Under the pieces are notes generated by a model, which saw only the letters and a list, made by a program, of their open reading frames with translations, searched no databases and was not told the DNA's origin. The translations under genes were made by a program, and so were the position numbers. Below are positions 23,090 through 36,788 of a stretch of 64,000 bases of DNA, in pieces (position 1 is the stretch's first letter; each line of letters opens with the position of its first letter). The stretch comes from Cristatella mucedo (lineage: Eukaryota > Bryozoa > Phylactolaemata > Cristatellidae): positions 8,927,501 through 8,991,500 of the forward strand of contig WPIO01000002.1 of NCBI GenBank assembly GCA_009760855.2. The letters run 5' to 3'.

Positions 23090-24252
23090 TGTGAATGGAC
23101 GAAGACCATCCGAGGAGCCTCTGAAAAATGGGATACCTCAGCGATCTGTATCTAGGTCAGGTTCGTTTTACGGTTTATACTCTCCCTCTTGCCGAAGTGA
23201 ATGCCTCGGTGCAATCTAAGCTTTCACTTCTATGCAGATGACACTCAGTTATACCTTTGCTTCGATTCCTCGCAGATCTCCAGCACGTCGAATTCTCTCA
23301 ACTTCCTTGCTGCGTATATCCGTACATGAATGGAAGCAAATCTTCTTAAATTGAATGATGATAACACCAACGTACTAGTTATGGGCAAGCCAATTATGAC
23401 TCAGAAATTGAAAAGGCTAACGCTCGCAATCGGCTCTGTCAGCATATCTTCTGTTTAATCTGCACGAAACCTAGTTTCATAAAGTGACCCCTAATGAGAC
23501 AGTTTCAGCTTCATAAAAATACAAGAAATCGGGCTTGTTTAGACAGGTATAACATATCTAAATTGGTCCATGTATTTGTGACATCCTGTCTTGACTTTTG
23601 AAACTCACTGCTTGCTGGTCTGTCGGCCTGTACACTCATGCACTTACAGCTGGTGCAAAACCCAGCTTTTAGGCTTGTCTGTCGTGAGCGTCGCAGTTGC
23701 CACACACGCCACTTCTCGCCGACCAACACTGGCTCCCAGTCAAGCAACTCATCGACTTCAAGGTTTATCAATCACTTTTAGTTACCTTCGTTCTTTGGCT
23801 CCAGCCTACCTATCAGATCTACTCCCCTACAAGGCTAAGCATCGTACAACCCGTTTTGCGGAATCTCATTGTTTACCTATACCTCGTGCAAAGCTCAAAT
23901 CCTGCGGAGACCATGCCTTTAGTTCGTATATTGCCAAAGCCCGGAACTCACCCCCGACTTGCATCACATATCCTGACTTGTCCACATTTGAAAATAAACT
24001 GAAAACGCATCTGTTCATCGCAGCATTTAGTGGATCCACATGATTCGTCCTTTATTTTCTGCTGCGTGCTGATACCGTGCATGCTGCCACTAACCGTAAT
24101 TGCATGCCGACCCTGTGCATGTCACCCCTAACCATGTTTATCTTGTTGTTTATCGAGCATGGTACCACTAATCATTCGACCGTGCTTTTTTGCAGCAAAT
24201 GTGAAGGGCCCGAAAAGAAATTGAGTTCTCTGAGAGATGCATATCAAATGCA
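23090..24252 (+). pseudogene. L2/CR1-like LINE copy with 3' UTR
   Basis: It begins inside the RT before the 'PQGS' block and runs through the catalytic motif, here intact as 'FHFYADDTQLYLCFD' (about 23,225-23,270). The C-terminal domain follows ('LAPAYLSDLLP') to the usual end 'AAFSGST', then the 3' UTR with the hairpin tail at about 24,190-24,252. Frameshifts near 23,300 and 23,470 and a replaced segment near 23,500 make it inactive. Confidence 0.82.
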
Positions 24253-24279
24253 TTTTTGTTATAACTATCAATTCCGTGC

Positions 24280-25445
24280 AACCTCTCAGTGCCTACATTC
24301 AAGCAGGCCACTAGTGACCTCATCCTGAAATCAATCTCCCAGTCAAAGAAGACTACTGGTCCTCTAGACCGTATTCACACTGTTCTACTTCTACGATGCA
24401 TAGATTTATTGCTACCATGAGTAACTATCGTAATAAATATTTTCTTAGTCTCAGGTGATGTCTCTGGACCTTTTACAGAGGCTGTTGTTCGGCCACTAAT
24501 TAAGGAAGCAACACTAGACCAAGAGAACTTCAGCAGACTTCGCTTATGCTATCTTTTACTGTTCCTAAGAAAGACACGGGAACGAGTTGCACTAGACTAG
24601 CTGAGAACTAATATTGAAAAATTAGACCTGGCAAGTAAGTTCCAATCCGGTTTTGTAACTACTCACTTAACAGAGTCAGCATCGCTGTGGGTATATAGCT
24701 ACATTTTCAGGAACGCAGACGTAGGTGAAGTTTCTTTGCTTGTTTTGCTTGATCTTTCGGCATTTGATGCTCTTGATCAATCAGCCCTTCTTGAGCGCCT
24801 CTCATATCGCCAGGGTATCACCGGCGCTGCACTGTAGTGGTGAGTCGTGATGGCACACTAGGTAAGGTGGGTGCTTTTCACGACCTCGATCCCGAAGTCG
24901 TGGGTTCGAATCCTGCAGTGGGTGACCTTGATTGTAGCTGCAAGAGGTATTTATAGCTGTAACGGCTATTCTGTCGCTATACAAAAGAGGCTGTTAAATC
25001 AGCTAGTATTTTTTTATCGGTCCAGTTCATGTCTTAGTGGGATGCTCCAGGGTTTAATGTGAACGGACAAAGGTAATCTAATGAATAAAACAGCTGAGCT
25101 GATTTAGCAGCCTCATTTATATAGGGGACTATTGAAGTATGTGGGATCTCAGGGCTGAGTGCTAGGTCCGCTTCTTTTTACAGTTGACAGTCTCACTCTT
25201 GCCGATGTGATCGCCAAGCACAATCTAGGCTTTCATTTCTATGCAGATGGCAGTCGGTTGTACCTTTGCTTCGATCCCTCCCGCCCTCCGGCATGTCGAA
25301 TTCCTTCAACACCACTGCTGCTTGTATTGCTGGCACCCGCACATTAATGGCAGCAAAATTTCTCAAATTGAATGATAAACCAACCTAGTTTTTGGAAAAC
25401 CAAGTGTGACTCAGAAGTTGGAAAGGTCAAAGCTCAAATTGGCTT
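24280..25445 (+). pseudogene. L2/CR1-like LINE copy cut by SINE and Gypsy LTR
   Basis: LINE sequence from the pre-RT block ('IDLLLP'-like near 24,405) through 'RQGITGAAL' to the start of the SINE at 24,840. It resumes at about 25,020 to the RT motif, mutated here to 'YADGSRLYL' (25,240), and ends abruptly where the Gypsy 5' LTR begins. A short inverted SINE-tail scrap lies at about 25,083-25,135. Confidence 0.75.
24840..25016 (+). repeat. tRNA-derived SINE, copy D
   Basis: Same head, body and T-run tail as copy B, inserted in the LINE just after 'CTGCACTGTAGTGG'. The B-box 'GGTTCGAATCC' is perfect. Confidence 0.85.
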
Positions 25446-25734
25446 TGCTGCTATTACACAGCAACCTGCGATGGCTGACGAAGCCCTTGGGCATGGCACG
25501 AACCAGCCAATCTCATGCTGTGGCTATTCAGTTGTCCCGTTTGGCCTGCTGCTGCTATTAATCAGCAGTGGGCCCGCTCCGGCGAACCGAGTGTGATAGA
25601 CGTGGTACATCGAGCCGGCCGCCCTACGATGCACGCTCGCTCTCCAGAACTACTGCTTGGCGCTCTGCTCCTGATTAAAACTGACTACTTTTAACTGTGT
25701 ATTTTTATCGGTATTTTGCCCTAAGGACATAACA
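25446..25734 (+). repeat. Gypsy 5' LTR
   Basis: About 289 bp. Ends 'CCTAAGGACATAACA', with an ATTAAA signal at about 25,674. It interrupts the LINE at 25,445. Confidence 0.75.
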
Positions 25735-25989
25735 AATTTCTGGCACCCAGCGTGACACATTTCTGTCATCCAACGAAGACGATATCGGATCTCACGAAAT
25801 CCGGCTACAACTGAGGTGGCCGAGATGAAGAATGTAGGACTACTTTAGCGACAGCTCGAGGAGCAGTAGGAGCATTAGAGGGTACAGATATGAGGCTGCA
25901 ATGCACGACCAGCAAAAAAAAAAGCAGATCCACATTCTGATAAACTCGTTACAAGGTGAAGGAGCAGCCATCAGCAGCAGGCCAGCGGT

Positions 25990-27290
25990 TATCAAGCGAC
26001 GATCCCTACTTTCGTCGACTTCGATTCAACAGCTGAGCTGTGGACAGACTACTGGGCGAGGCTCACCACGTTCGTGGGAGCACACTCCGTGTCCGACGAA
26101 AACCTTGCACAAGCATTTCTCGTCAGCCAGTGAACGGTGCTATTCAACTAGCTGTCTAAATACGCTGAGGAGCAGACGCCCGCGATTGGCTTCAACAATG
26201 TGAACATTCAGTAGATGGCTGACTACATGAGTTCGCAGTTCGACTCTATACGCTTCCTCATTCGCTAAAGGTATAAATACTGGTCGGACTCGCAGCGACA
26301 GGCAAGTCTAATCAAGAGCTCGAAGCCCGCGTTCGTCAAGAGACGTTGACGTGCGACGTCACGTCAATGTAGGACCCTCTGGATGACGAACTCCGCACAC
26401 AATTCATTTGCTCCGTTGGCAACGAATCCGTTCTCAAAAGCTCTGTTTTCCATTAAGGATGACGCACTCTTCTTCGATCGAGGCAGTGCATTAGCGGCAA
26501 CCACAGCCTATTTACGCTGTAGAACCAACCTATCGTCCTGGTAAGCGCTCGAAGCCGCCGAGCTCTGCGGCTCAGCAAACCACTGATCTTCGGTCGACTC
26601 GGCCGGTTACGCCGGCGATTCAGAGCTCGAGGCCAGCGGCGGCTCACAGCCCCAGCTTACAGCCCTCTGAATCGGTAAGGAGCCTACCTGCAGGCTCGTG
26701 CTTTGCCTGTGGCGGCCTCGAGCATAGCCACCAGAACTGCCGTTTTCTAAACACTGTATGTAATTTCTGCACAGCATCCGGCCATTTGAAAGCAGTGTGT
26801 TTAAAACGCATGGCCGGCTCTCGGGCGATAAACACGATTGCTACGAGTCGTGACACCTCTATAAAGCACTTTAAAACGTGCACCAACTGTGGCCGTCAAT
26901 TCAACTGAATTCCCTCAAAATCTCTTTCGAGATTGACACCGGATCGGCGGAAAGCTTTATTTTTTCGCCGCCTGGGAGCAGTTTGGAAAGCCTGCGCTTG
27001 ACCCAGCGCCCGGCCGGAAAGAATCCGCCACCGAGCACCCCCGGCCTGTGCTAGGCCCAGTTCAGGCAGCCACTGAGGTTGGTATCTTAACGCCAGGCGT
27101 CGCAGCCCCACGCGAGCAGTCACTTAAGATTTGTAGCGACGAAGGTGCCTAACCTCAATTTGCCTGGCCGTGACGCTATCGTAGAGCTGAAAATCTCCGT
27201 AGCTGCGCTGCTCCTGCACACCGGGATTGCACGCACGAAGGGCCGTGGTGTCCATGCGGTTTGCGGATCATCCACTCCTAGATCACATCC
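25990..27290 (+). pseudogene. Gypsy gag-protease remnant
   Basis: Plus strand, several frames. The capsid-like part shows 'ELWTDYWARLTTFVGAH' near 26,035 and 'DPLDDELRTQFICSVGNE' near 26,375, typical of Gypsy Gag. Two perfect CCHC zinc knuckles follow at about 26,699-26,814 (C-X2-C-X4-H-X4-C twice: CFACGGLEHSHQNC and CNFCTASGHLKAVC). Then comes the aspartic protease catalytic site 'FEIDTGSAESF' at 26,926-26,958, and 'LPGRDAIVELKISV' near 27,160-27,205. Stops and frameshifts lie in the gag part. 27,400-27,880 has no recognisable retroviral motif. Confidence 0.8.
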
Positions 27291-27303
27291 TGTTGCAGGC
27301 TTA

Positions 27304-27400
27304 AAAAATATATTATTCATCTATTTTGCGCCCCAAGAGAACTTAATCTCTATTTAGGTGCTTCACATAGGCATCGGGGCTCGAGGCTTGCCCGCAAGTG
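27304..27400 (-). repeat. LINE-tailed SINE fragment
   Basis: Resembles 51,301-51,452: an AT-rich end, then 'GCGCCCCAAGAGAACTTAATC', 'TATTTAGGTGCTTC' and 'GGGCTCGAGGC'. It interrupts the Gypsy internal region. Confidence 0.55.
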
Positions 27401-27883
27401 TGCTAAATAAGGGCGGCAGTGGGTGCCCTATCGCCGTCGCTGGCTGCGAAACGGCGACCAATGCAGGAAGCCAGGCTTGCATCGCCTGATTTCTCTCCAA
27501 GGCCGACGAGGGCCGGATAACCACCACCTACAGCTATGCCAAGGGTCAACTGTGCTACACTCGACCCTGCTGCAGGTGGGGGGCGACCGATTTTGCAAAT
27601 GGGTGCCGGCAATCGTTTCGAAGAAATGCGGCACTCGTCACACTAATGATCGACTCGACCGGTCAGGTCGGGAAGCGGCCTGTGGATCAGCTGCGCCCAA
27701 GATGCTTTCCCACGAATCGCGGTAATCGTCAGCCCCTCTCAGCTGTGACATAGCCGACCACCCACCAGCTACCCAAGCACAACCCAGAAAACGGTCGCAC
27801 CGCGCCTGCAGACCGCGAGTGCCACTGAGCTAATCTTTTCACCTTACAGCAGTTCCTGAGGCTACGCAGAGCGAATTTTTCGG

Positions 27884-28297
27884 TGCCAGCTACCACATAC
27901 AGCAACGTTTGGAGGCGAACGAATTCCTTGGGCATGGCTCGAACGGGCCAACCTCCCATATTCAGTCCACTTGTCTGTGGCCTGCTACTACTATTAATCA
28001 GCAGTGGTCCCGCCCCCGGCGCGCCACATATGATAGACATAGTATATCTAGCCGGCCGCCCTACGACACGCACGCGCCCTCACGGCATGAACGAACGCAC
28101 GGCGCGCTGGGCACGAACGAACGCACTGTATGCACGAACGAACGCACGGTACGCACGCACGCACGCATGCACGCACGCATGCACGCACGCATGCACAAAC
28201 GCACTCCCCAGAGGTTGCTTGGTGCTCTGTTCCTGATTAAAACTGACTACTTTTAAACATTTATTTCTAGGCGGTATTTTGCCCTAAGAACAAAACA
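27884..28297 (+). repeat. Gypsy 3' LTR with minisatellite
   Basis: About 414 bp, longer than its 5' partner because of an expansion at 28,085-28,205 made of ACGAACGC and ACGCACGCATGC units, which are absent from the 5' LTR. The outer parts align with the 5' LTR. Confidence 0.75.
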
Positions 28298-28307
28298 GTA
28301 ATAGCAA

Positions 28308-28500
28308 TAATACATTTGATACAGTGATATAGCACTCTCAGAGAAATCAATCTCTTTTTAGGCGCATTCCATTTGCTGCAAAGGAAGCATGCTCGGATGG
28401 GTCGTCATTGGCAAGGGCGTTGACCTCGGTCGTCAAAGGTGAGCACGTTATTCACTAGGCCAAACCGAGGTGGCGGTTGACTCTCGAATGCTCTGTACAT
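28308..28500 (-). repeat. LINE-tailed tRNA-SINE copy
   Basis: In reverse complement: a tRNA-like head with 'TTTGGCCTAGTGAATAACG' and a stretch 'CCTTTGACGACCGAGGTC', then a 3' part almost the same as the LINE tail (GCAGCAAATGGAATGCGCC...GAGATTGATTTCTCTGAG) and a TATT-type end. Confidence 0.6.
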
Positions 28501-28899
28501 CTTCATAAAGCTGCATCCGAACACAGCGAGAGCATAGTCATGCCTTGAACGTACACATCGATATGCTGGCTATTGGTGCAATAGCCAAGCGCAGCATTGA
28601 GTACCTTGAGCAAATCAGGTAAACCCTGGAGGCGACTGCTTGCAAATCATCTGGCTCATCCAAACTTCAGTATTAGACGTTATTACATAGTTTATTGGGG
28701 TGAGACACAGTTTCATTTTCTGTGATTTCAGCAAAGTGATCGCCTGGCCGGTGCGGGGAAACATTCACATGGTTGGCATTTTTGTTGCCAGGATTTAGCT
28801 AAGGGCTAAATCTTGAACTTCACAAACCACGCCAGCCTATTCAATAGAAAGTCATTGTGACGATCGTAGCAATCGCTCACTTAAAGAGCTACAGATTTC

Positions 28900-29120
28900 A
28901 ATGCCATCCAACGTTGTCTACCAAGAGCTCAATAGCTGTTTAAAAAAATAGAAAGCAGGAAACAATGATCAGTGGTAACATTAGCAACGTCATCAAGTGT
29001 AACATGTGGCATGCACATTGTCAACACGTAGACACGGTTAGTAACTTCAGGCACAGAGTCAGCAGACATTAGCACATAAAGGACGAATCACAAGGGCCCG
29101 ATAAAGAAACAAGGACAAGC
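28900..29120 (-). repeat. Degraded LINE 3' UTR
   Basis: Traces of the LINE 3' UTR in plus-strand view ('AACATGTGGCATGCACATTG', 'AAAGGACGAATCACAAGGGC') with heavy decay. Confidence 0.5.
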
Positions 29121-29158
29121 AAAAAATGTGAGAATGCGCACGATAGCTGCATTTTTAA

Positions 29159-29479
29159 TAGTAGTTCTCAACCTTCCTAATGCCGCGATCCTTTAATACA
29201 GTTCCTCATGTTATGGTGACCCCCAACCATAAAAATTATTTTAGTTGCTACTTCAAAACGAGAAGTTTGCTAAAATGAAAAGTAATGTGAATATCTGATA
29301 TGCAGGATACATTTTCATTGCTGCAAATTAAACATAATTAAAGCACAATAATTGATCACAAAACAATATCGATTCCCAAGGCCATCGAAAATGCGTGTTT
29401 TCCGATGGTTTAAGGCAACCCCTGTGAAAGGGTCCTTCAACCCCCAAAGGGGTCGCGACCCATAAGTTGAGAACCACTG
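29159..29479. mobile_element. hAT (Charlie-like) MITE, longer copy
   Basis: Ends TAGTAGTTCTCAACC (two changes from CAGTGGTTCTCAACC) and GGTTGAGAACCACTG, here 'AGTTGAGAACCACTG'. 321 bp and non-coding. The interior contains 'AATATCTGATATGCAGGAT' and 'GTGTTTTCCGATGGTTTAAGG'. Flanking octamers ATTTTTAA and ATTTACAC are a decayed target duplication at best. Confidence 0.88.
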
Positions 29480-29487
29480 ATTTACAC

Positions 29488-30149
29488 GATCCAAACTTCT
29501 TATGATTGTGTCACCATCTACTAAGATCATCAAAGGAATTTGGTCTTCAGATCATCAAAGAGCACCTTGATCATCAGACAACTTAAAACAAGTTGTTCAC
29601 ACAAAAATTGGACTGTGTAACGTAGCTTATAACGAATGAACACATTTAAGCAGATGTAAACCCTCCTATCATCTATGACGAAGTCAACCAAGCTAATAAA
29701 TATAGAACGAGTCTGCCAGAAGTTAATAGCAGTGTCCACTGTAATTTACTGGCATTTCTTTTCACTTGTACTAATTTAACGTTGCTGCTAGTGCCAATTT
29801 TAAAATTTCGAACTCGGTGCTTGTACTGCTAGACATATTTCAAGCTTTAGGTCTTTACCGATCACATTAATTAACACGAGGTTCAGGCAGGTTCAGGCGG
29901 CCATATTAGCTTTGCAAATTAAGCCGGCAGATTTTCCAATGAAAATTTTAATTCTGCACTAGTCTCGATCGGTAAGTTGCATTGCAATGCAACTTTTTTT
30001 GACCTATACGTTTTTTAAGTTGATCTTACTGTTGCATGTGCTGAAAAACTGCCGTAAATTCAGGTGTCAAGTATGGTCAAAATAGCAACGTAGAAATGTT
30101 TAGTTGGTTAAAATGTTAAGACCTATTTTTATTGGCATTAATTTATTGC
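29488..30149. other. Intergenic, nothing recognised
   Basis: AT-rich sequence downstream of the lectin gene. Short ORFs are not protein-like. The poly(A) signal of the minus-strand lectin lies at its right end (AATAAA in reverse complement at about 30,140). Confidence 0.5.
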
Positions 30150-32038
<1,889 letters not shown>

Positions 32039-34930
32039 TTTTACAGCCTTTGGATCTATAACAAAATTGAGAAGTGAATGTGCTAGCAAGGCAATATGCT
32101 AAACTAAGTCGCCGACGGTGCTGTATTGCTCATTGCAAGAACCTTTACAAGTAACCCATGCATGAAAACCTCACCTGCTTGCTCTTTCTGCAACCTGTGA
32201 ATGCCGGTTTTTGCCTCTTTTATCCTAGCCTATCCTGCTCTAGCGACGATTTGTAGCCAGAAGAAGTTTATCATCGTTTAGAATGCTAGTCATAATTGTG
32301 GGAAGTTAAAATCCTGGTTCGTGGGCGCCAGCGAGAGTATGCAGGTCGGAGCGATGTGCTGGTACTTCAGCGGTCTCAACCATGACCATTCAGAGCTGTA
32401 AATGGCTGAAATAAGTTTGCCTAGAAAGTTCATCAATCCCATTTCAAATTTAGAGAAAAATGTTCAACAATAACAATTTCATTTGTAGTATTAACAGGTA
32501 TCCCGTGACGACGAAGTTTGTCTTGTAGTTTGTCCGGATTCTTGTCATATTAAAGCAATAGAAGGTTTGTATTTCCCTTTCTTTTCGAGCATTCTTAATG
32601 AATGCTTAGTTAATCCGGCCGTAACCACGTCGTGGGTTATATCGTATTTTCATTGGTGATTTCCTTTTAATGACCGCTCATTGTATTAGAGTCTTTTAAC
32701 TGTAGCGTCACCCAAGGATCTGTTTTAAAGCATATTGCCCAAACCAATTACTGTGTCTCTCTCACTATTTTAAGCACCAAGCGCAGTAACGGCAGTCAGC
32801 GCTCTGTAGATAGCACTCAACTTTACTTTGGCTTTGACTGTTCTCATCATTCTGCTACCGCTGACTCTCTAAAACTCTCTCATGTTCCTTTCAGTCATCA
32901 ATACAATCGGTTCAGCAAGTTTGTCTCACGTGATCTTTGCATTGCAGAGAGCCTTGATATCCTGCCACAAAACAACATTTCGCTAAAGAATAATGTTTTG
33001 TCTACATTCAAGTGTTGATGTAGGTTATGGAGGTCAGGCATACCACTTGATGCCGCCCTTCGAAAGCTGGCTAGCTCCCAATCAGCTTGCCTACGACTTA
33101 GGCTCCTGTCATGACAATGTGTATTTCTTCAGTAACGTATTCCCAAACCTGACTGGAATCAAATCCTATATTTTTGGTAAACTAATCTCGGGGAATTCAA
33201 GCATATCATAATAGGACCACTTACCGTATACAAGTTCTCCCTCCCGATGTATAAGGCTAAACAATTAGTGAAGCAATTTTTTAGGAAAACATATTTTGTT
33301 CAATAACTAAATGAGCTGAGCAAAACCTAGACTCATATTAATCACTCAAGTCACTATTACTACCCTCTGCATCAGGAATAGTGATGATACTCTTTCCTAC
33401 TTCCTAGTTCATATCGCAAGCTTGAAATTTGGTGGAAACTCCACTTTCATCATTGTCTTCGTAACTCTTTTTTATAGAATGTGTCATTTTTCGTTTTTCA
33501 GTGGATTTGAAATGCCACGAATTCCTTCAAAATGCATTCAAATACCGGAAATGCATTCAAATCAGGTGCGGTGTTTAACGCAATATTAAAGCAAAAAGTG
33601 AGTTTCCATATGTAAGCCCCCTCTCTATTATCTGACAAGAAATTCTGGCTAAAAGTGAGTTTATACGCGGAAATATACAATGATTCATACTGAATATAGT
33701 AACAAATTTATTTAGGGTACACAATTTGGACATACTAAGGTTTTTATAACAACTAAAGAGGATGCGATGCCCAATGCCGCTCCCTATAGATGGTCTTGCA
33801 GTCAGTAACTATTAATGCTTAAAATTCAGCTGTATGATCTACTTGTAATATCAGCATAAGTTTCAGGTAGTTGTGGCTTCTGGGCTTATTTATTTTAGAC
33901 CTGCTATTCAATATTCCATAATTCTGAAAGAACAATCACTGACCTCTTACGTGAAAATTTAGCATTCAATGTGTTATTAACAACTTAGCTTTGAGGTTGA
34001 CATTTGAAATTTTACGCGATTCTCGACAGATTTAGTGTACATAGTGCTTAAAGGTCCACTATTTGCTCTTCCCCTCTTTACTGTGATGGTTGAATTAGGA
34101 GTGCAGATAAATAGATAACTAAGGCTGTTTGTTAGTGCATCTAAACGAAATGGCAACAATTTCGTGGATAAATCTCAAGAGTTTCATAAGCTATATCGGA
34201 TCATTTTTTAGACAGAAATTAGAAGTTGACACTTAATAGGACTCCGTAAATATGATTCCTTTTTCCCCCACTTAATTTATTTTCTAGCTCCAAAGCGATC
34301 TCCAATTTGCTAGCAGGTACAGCTTCGTACTAAGTCGCAGGATTCAGCTGAAAATAAGAGTAAAGTGTGTATACATAATGTTGTTTGAGAATAGCTTTTT
34401 GTTATCTAGCCAGCTACATAGCAGCTGCCTGTAGCAGACAGTTTCCATTTAATTTAAGCGAACCCCTTTTTGTAAATCTTTTAGATTGTAGATCTTTGTG
34501 CTCAGACAGCCCTGGTGTCATTTTTTCTAATCCATCGCGATGGTTTGCTTGCTAGCCTATGAGGAAACAGAAGAAATTAGGCAGTTGCCTACGGTAAATA
34601 CGCAGGCGGACTATTGTATGCAGTGTCTGGAATCGAAGAGAAAACTATTAAAATGAACTCATCTGACATCTCTGAGCATTACTGAAATATCCACTCCCTT
34701 TTATGTCCTGGAGCGCTGTCCGTAGAATCAGAAAAAATACATTATGACACATGGAAATCCAGATGATGAAAACAATCAGGTATGAAATTACACATACAGA
34801 CGTACAATAGGTGCATACATCTTTTCTAAATGAGCCAAGTTCTTGTGAGACGACGAGAAGAACTGCTATATTCGTCTTGTTCATCAATTTGATAAGGAAG
34901 CATACAATTCCTCAAGATAACAACCGAGGA
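32039..34930. other. Upstream of lectin 1, nothing recognised
   Basis: This 2.9 kb region holds the presumptive lectin 1 promoter, but I cannot name a TATA box or factor site with confidence. ORFs such as 32,993-33,211 have no family resemblance or splice context. Confidence 0.45.
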
Positions 34931-34934
34931 AGCA

Positions 34935-34944
34935 CACACACACG

Positions 34945-34983
<39 letters not shown>

Positions 34984-35087
34984 GTGTGTGTGTGTATATA
35001 TAGATATATATATTACCGATCAACGATATATATATATATATAAATAAATAAATAAATATATATATATATATATATCGTTGATCGGTA
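34935..35087. repeat. AC/AT repeats with perfect cruciform
   Basis: CA, TA, TG and TA runs followed by a perfect inverted repeat at 35,013-35,087: TTACCGATCAACGATATAT against ATATATCGTTGATCGGTAA. The arms are extended by AT runs around an AAATAAAT loop. Confidence 0.85.
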
Positions 35088-36416
35088 AGCTGTGTTCCGA
35101 CTGAGCTTGCTTAATGAACGTGCAGCCACGAGAATAGGATGGTTGTCCATATTCGTAGGCTTTACTGAACCACAGGAAGAATGATATCGAACCTGCTGAT
35201 GCATCGTGAAGCTCATTGGTCTAGCGTTAATGCGTCAAGTAGCTTTTCCGTGAAATACCCTTGATTTCCTTTTAATTCTTGTGGAGTTACAACTCAGTTT
35301 TCTGTTTCAGTAGTCTCGTAAATATGATTTGGCTATTGTGTGAGAAAAAGCTTTTTTCCATCATCAGAAAGAAAGGAAAGTTTTCAACTATTTCACGTCT
35401 GGTAAGACCCTTCTGCAGCATTTAAAAGAAGCGTAGTTTATTAGGAGGGACAATGTAGATCAGGGATACATCTACCACGAGGAACATAGCTCCATGTACG
35501 GCAGTTGGCGTCGGATGGGCTAAGAGGAACCGCATCAGCCTTTGAAGATTTTTCTAAAAAACTGGTAGGCTTGAATGGTTAAACACCAACAATCTTATAG
35601 ATAAATGCAAGAAGTTTGTGTAATATAGTTGGTCTTACACAAGCAATAATTTGGTAGCTCTTCATGACACCTCAGGTTTATGGTGTGTTACCTGAAGCAG
35701 GCAATCCATTATTGCCCACTGCAACCCCTACTCAACCAGGCTCCGCTGCAGTAAATTCGTTGACTCAGTTGACCTTAACTTTTTACAGCAATCTTTTCAA
35801 TGGCTCAATGTGTATTATTATGCATTGAATCTTATGCATATTATGCAAAGAATTTAATGAAAGCTGTGCTTTTTAAATAGCCGATTTCGGCCACCTTAAA
35901 TAATTAGTCAGTTTTCACTCAAAGTGCTTCTCTTTTACTTATTTCTAAAAATAGTTTCTTAATTCACAAATATGACCCATTTTAAATTCTTGTGATTGTA
36001 AATGACAGCCAAGATGAAACTCTCACATCTGCTTTGTTCAATGACTACAGACTATTTCAGTTGCTTGACTTATGTGAGCCTAGCCAGGTAAAGGATACAT
36101 TATCTAACACTTGTGATAAACGGCAGCATTACGATTCGTTGAGGAATAGCTGAATGCTCGATAGCTGCGGTTGGAGGCGAATCTAAAAGCTTGAGACAAA
36201 AATTTAAATGGCCCTAAGGAGCTGCCTTGGATTTGACATGGAAAATTTCAATTCATCATTGAACGACCCCTCAATCTCTGGTTTTCTTGGTAAGTAAGCT
36301 TCTTCAGGAAATGTCACTACGAGCAAGTACTTGACTTGCACACTTGCTTTATTTGTGGCATTAGTTCACGAGTGGTTTCACTATACACCTAGAATTTTTG
36401 GATAAAAAACTTGATT
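35088..36416. other. Nothing recognised
   Basis: AT-rich single-copy-looking sequence with many stops on all frames. No gene, repeat end or RNA is seen. Confidence 0.45.
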
Positions 36417-36465
36417 ATTGTTAACCACCCTTAGCAGGCATCATGCAGTTTCATCCTTTCGGCTT

Positions 36466-36691
<226 letters not shown>

Positions 36692-36788
36692 TAGTGAGCA
36701 TACACCTAGTGCACGGCTTCTGATCTGGTTAGTTACCATACACGTACATATAAATGAATTAAGTGTTGTAAAGCTTTGATGGCTACTT

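Larger units (their letters stand above)
25446..28297 (+). mobile_element. Gypsy LTR retrotransposon, internally deleted
   Basis: Related direct repeats lie at both ends: 5' LTR about 25,446-25,734 and 3' LTR about 27,884-28,297. They share blocks such as CTTGGGCATGGC, ATTAATCAGCAGTGG, GAGCCGGCCGCCCTACGA (or close variants) and TTTTGCCCTAAG, and each ends in AACA. A primer-binding-like TGGCACCCAGCGTGAC starts five bases after the 5' LTR. Only gag and protease remain inside; reverse transcriptase, RNase H and integrase are absent. LTR starts are approximate and no clear target duplication is seen. Confidence 0.82.

Noticed and set aside
32993-33211. 72-codon ORF upstream of lectin 1
   Set aside because: No motif, no splice context and no repeat; length is within chance.
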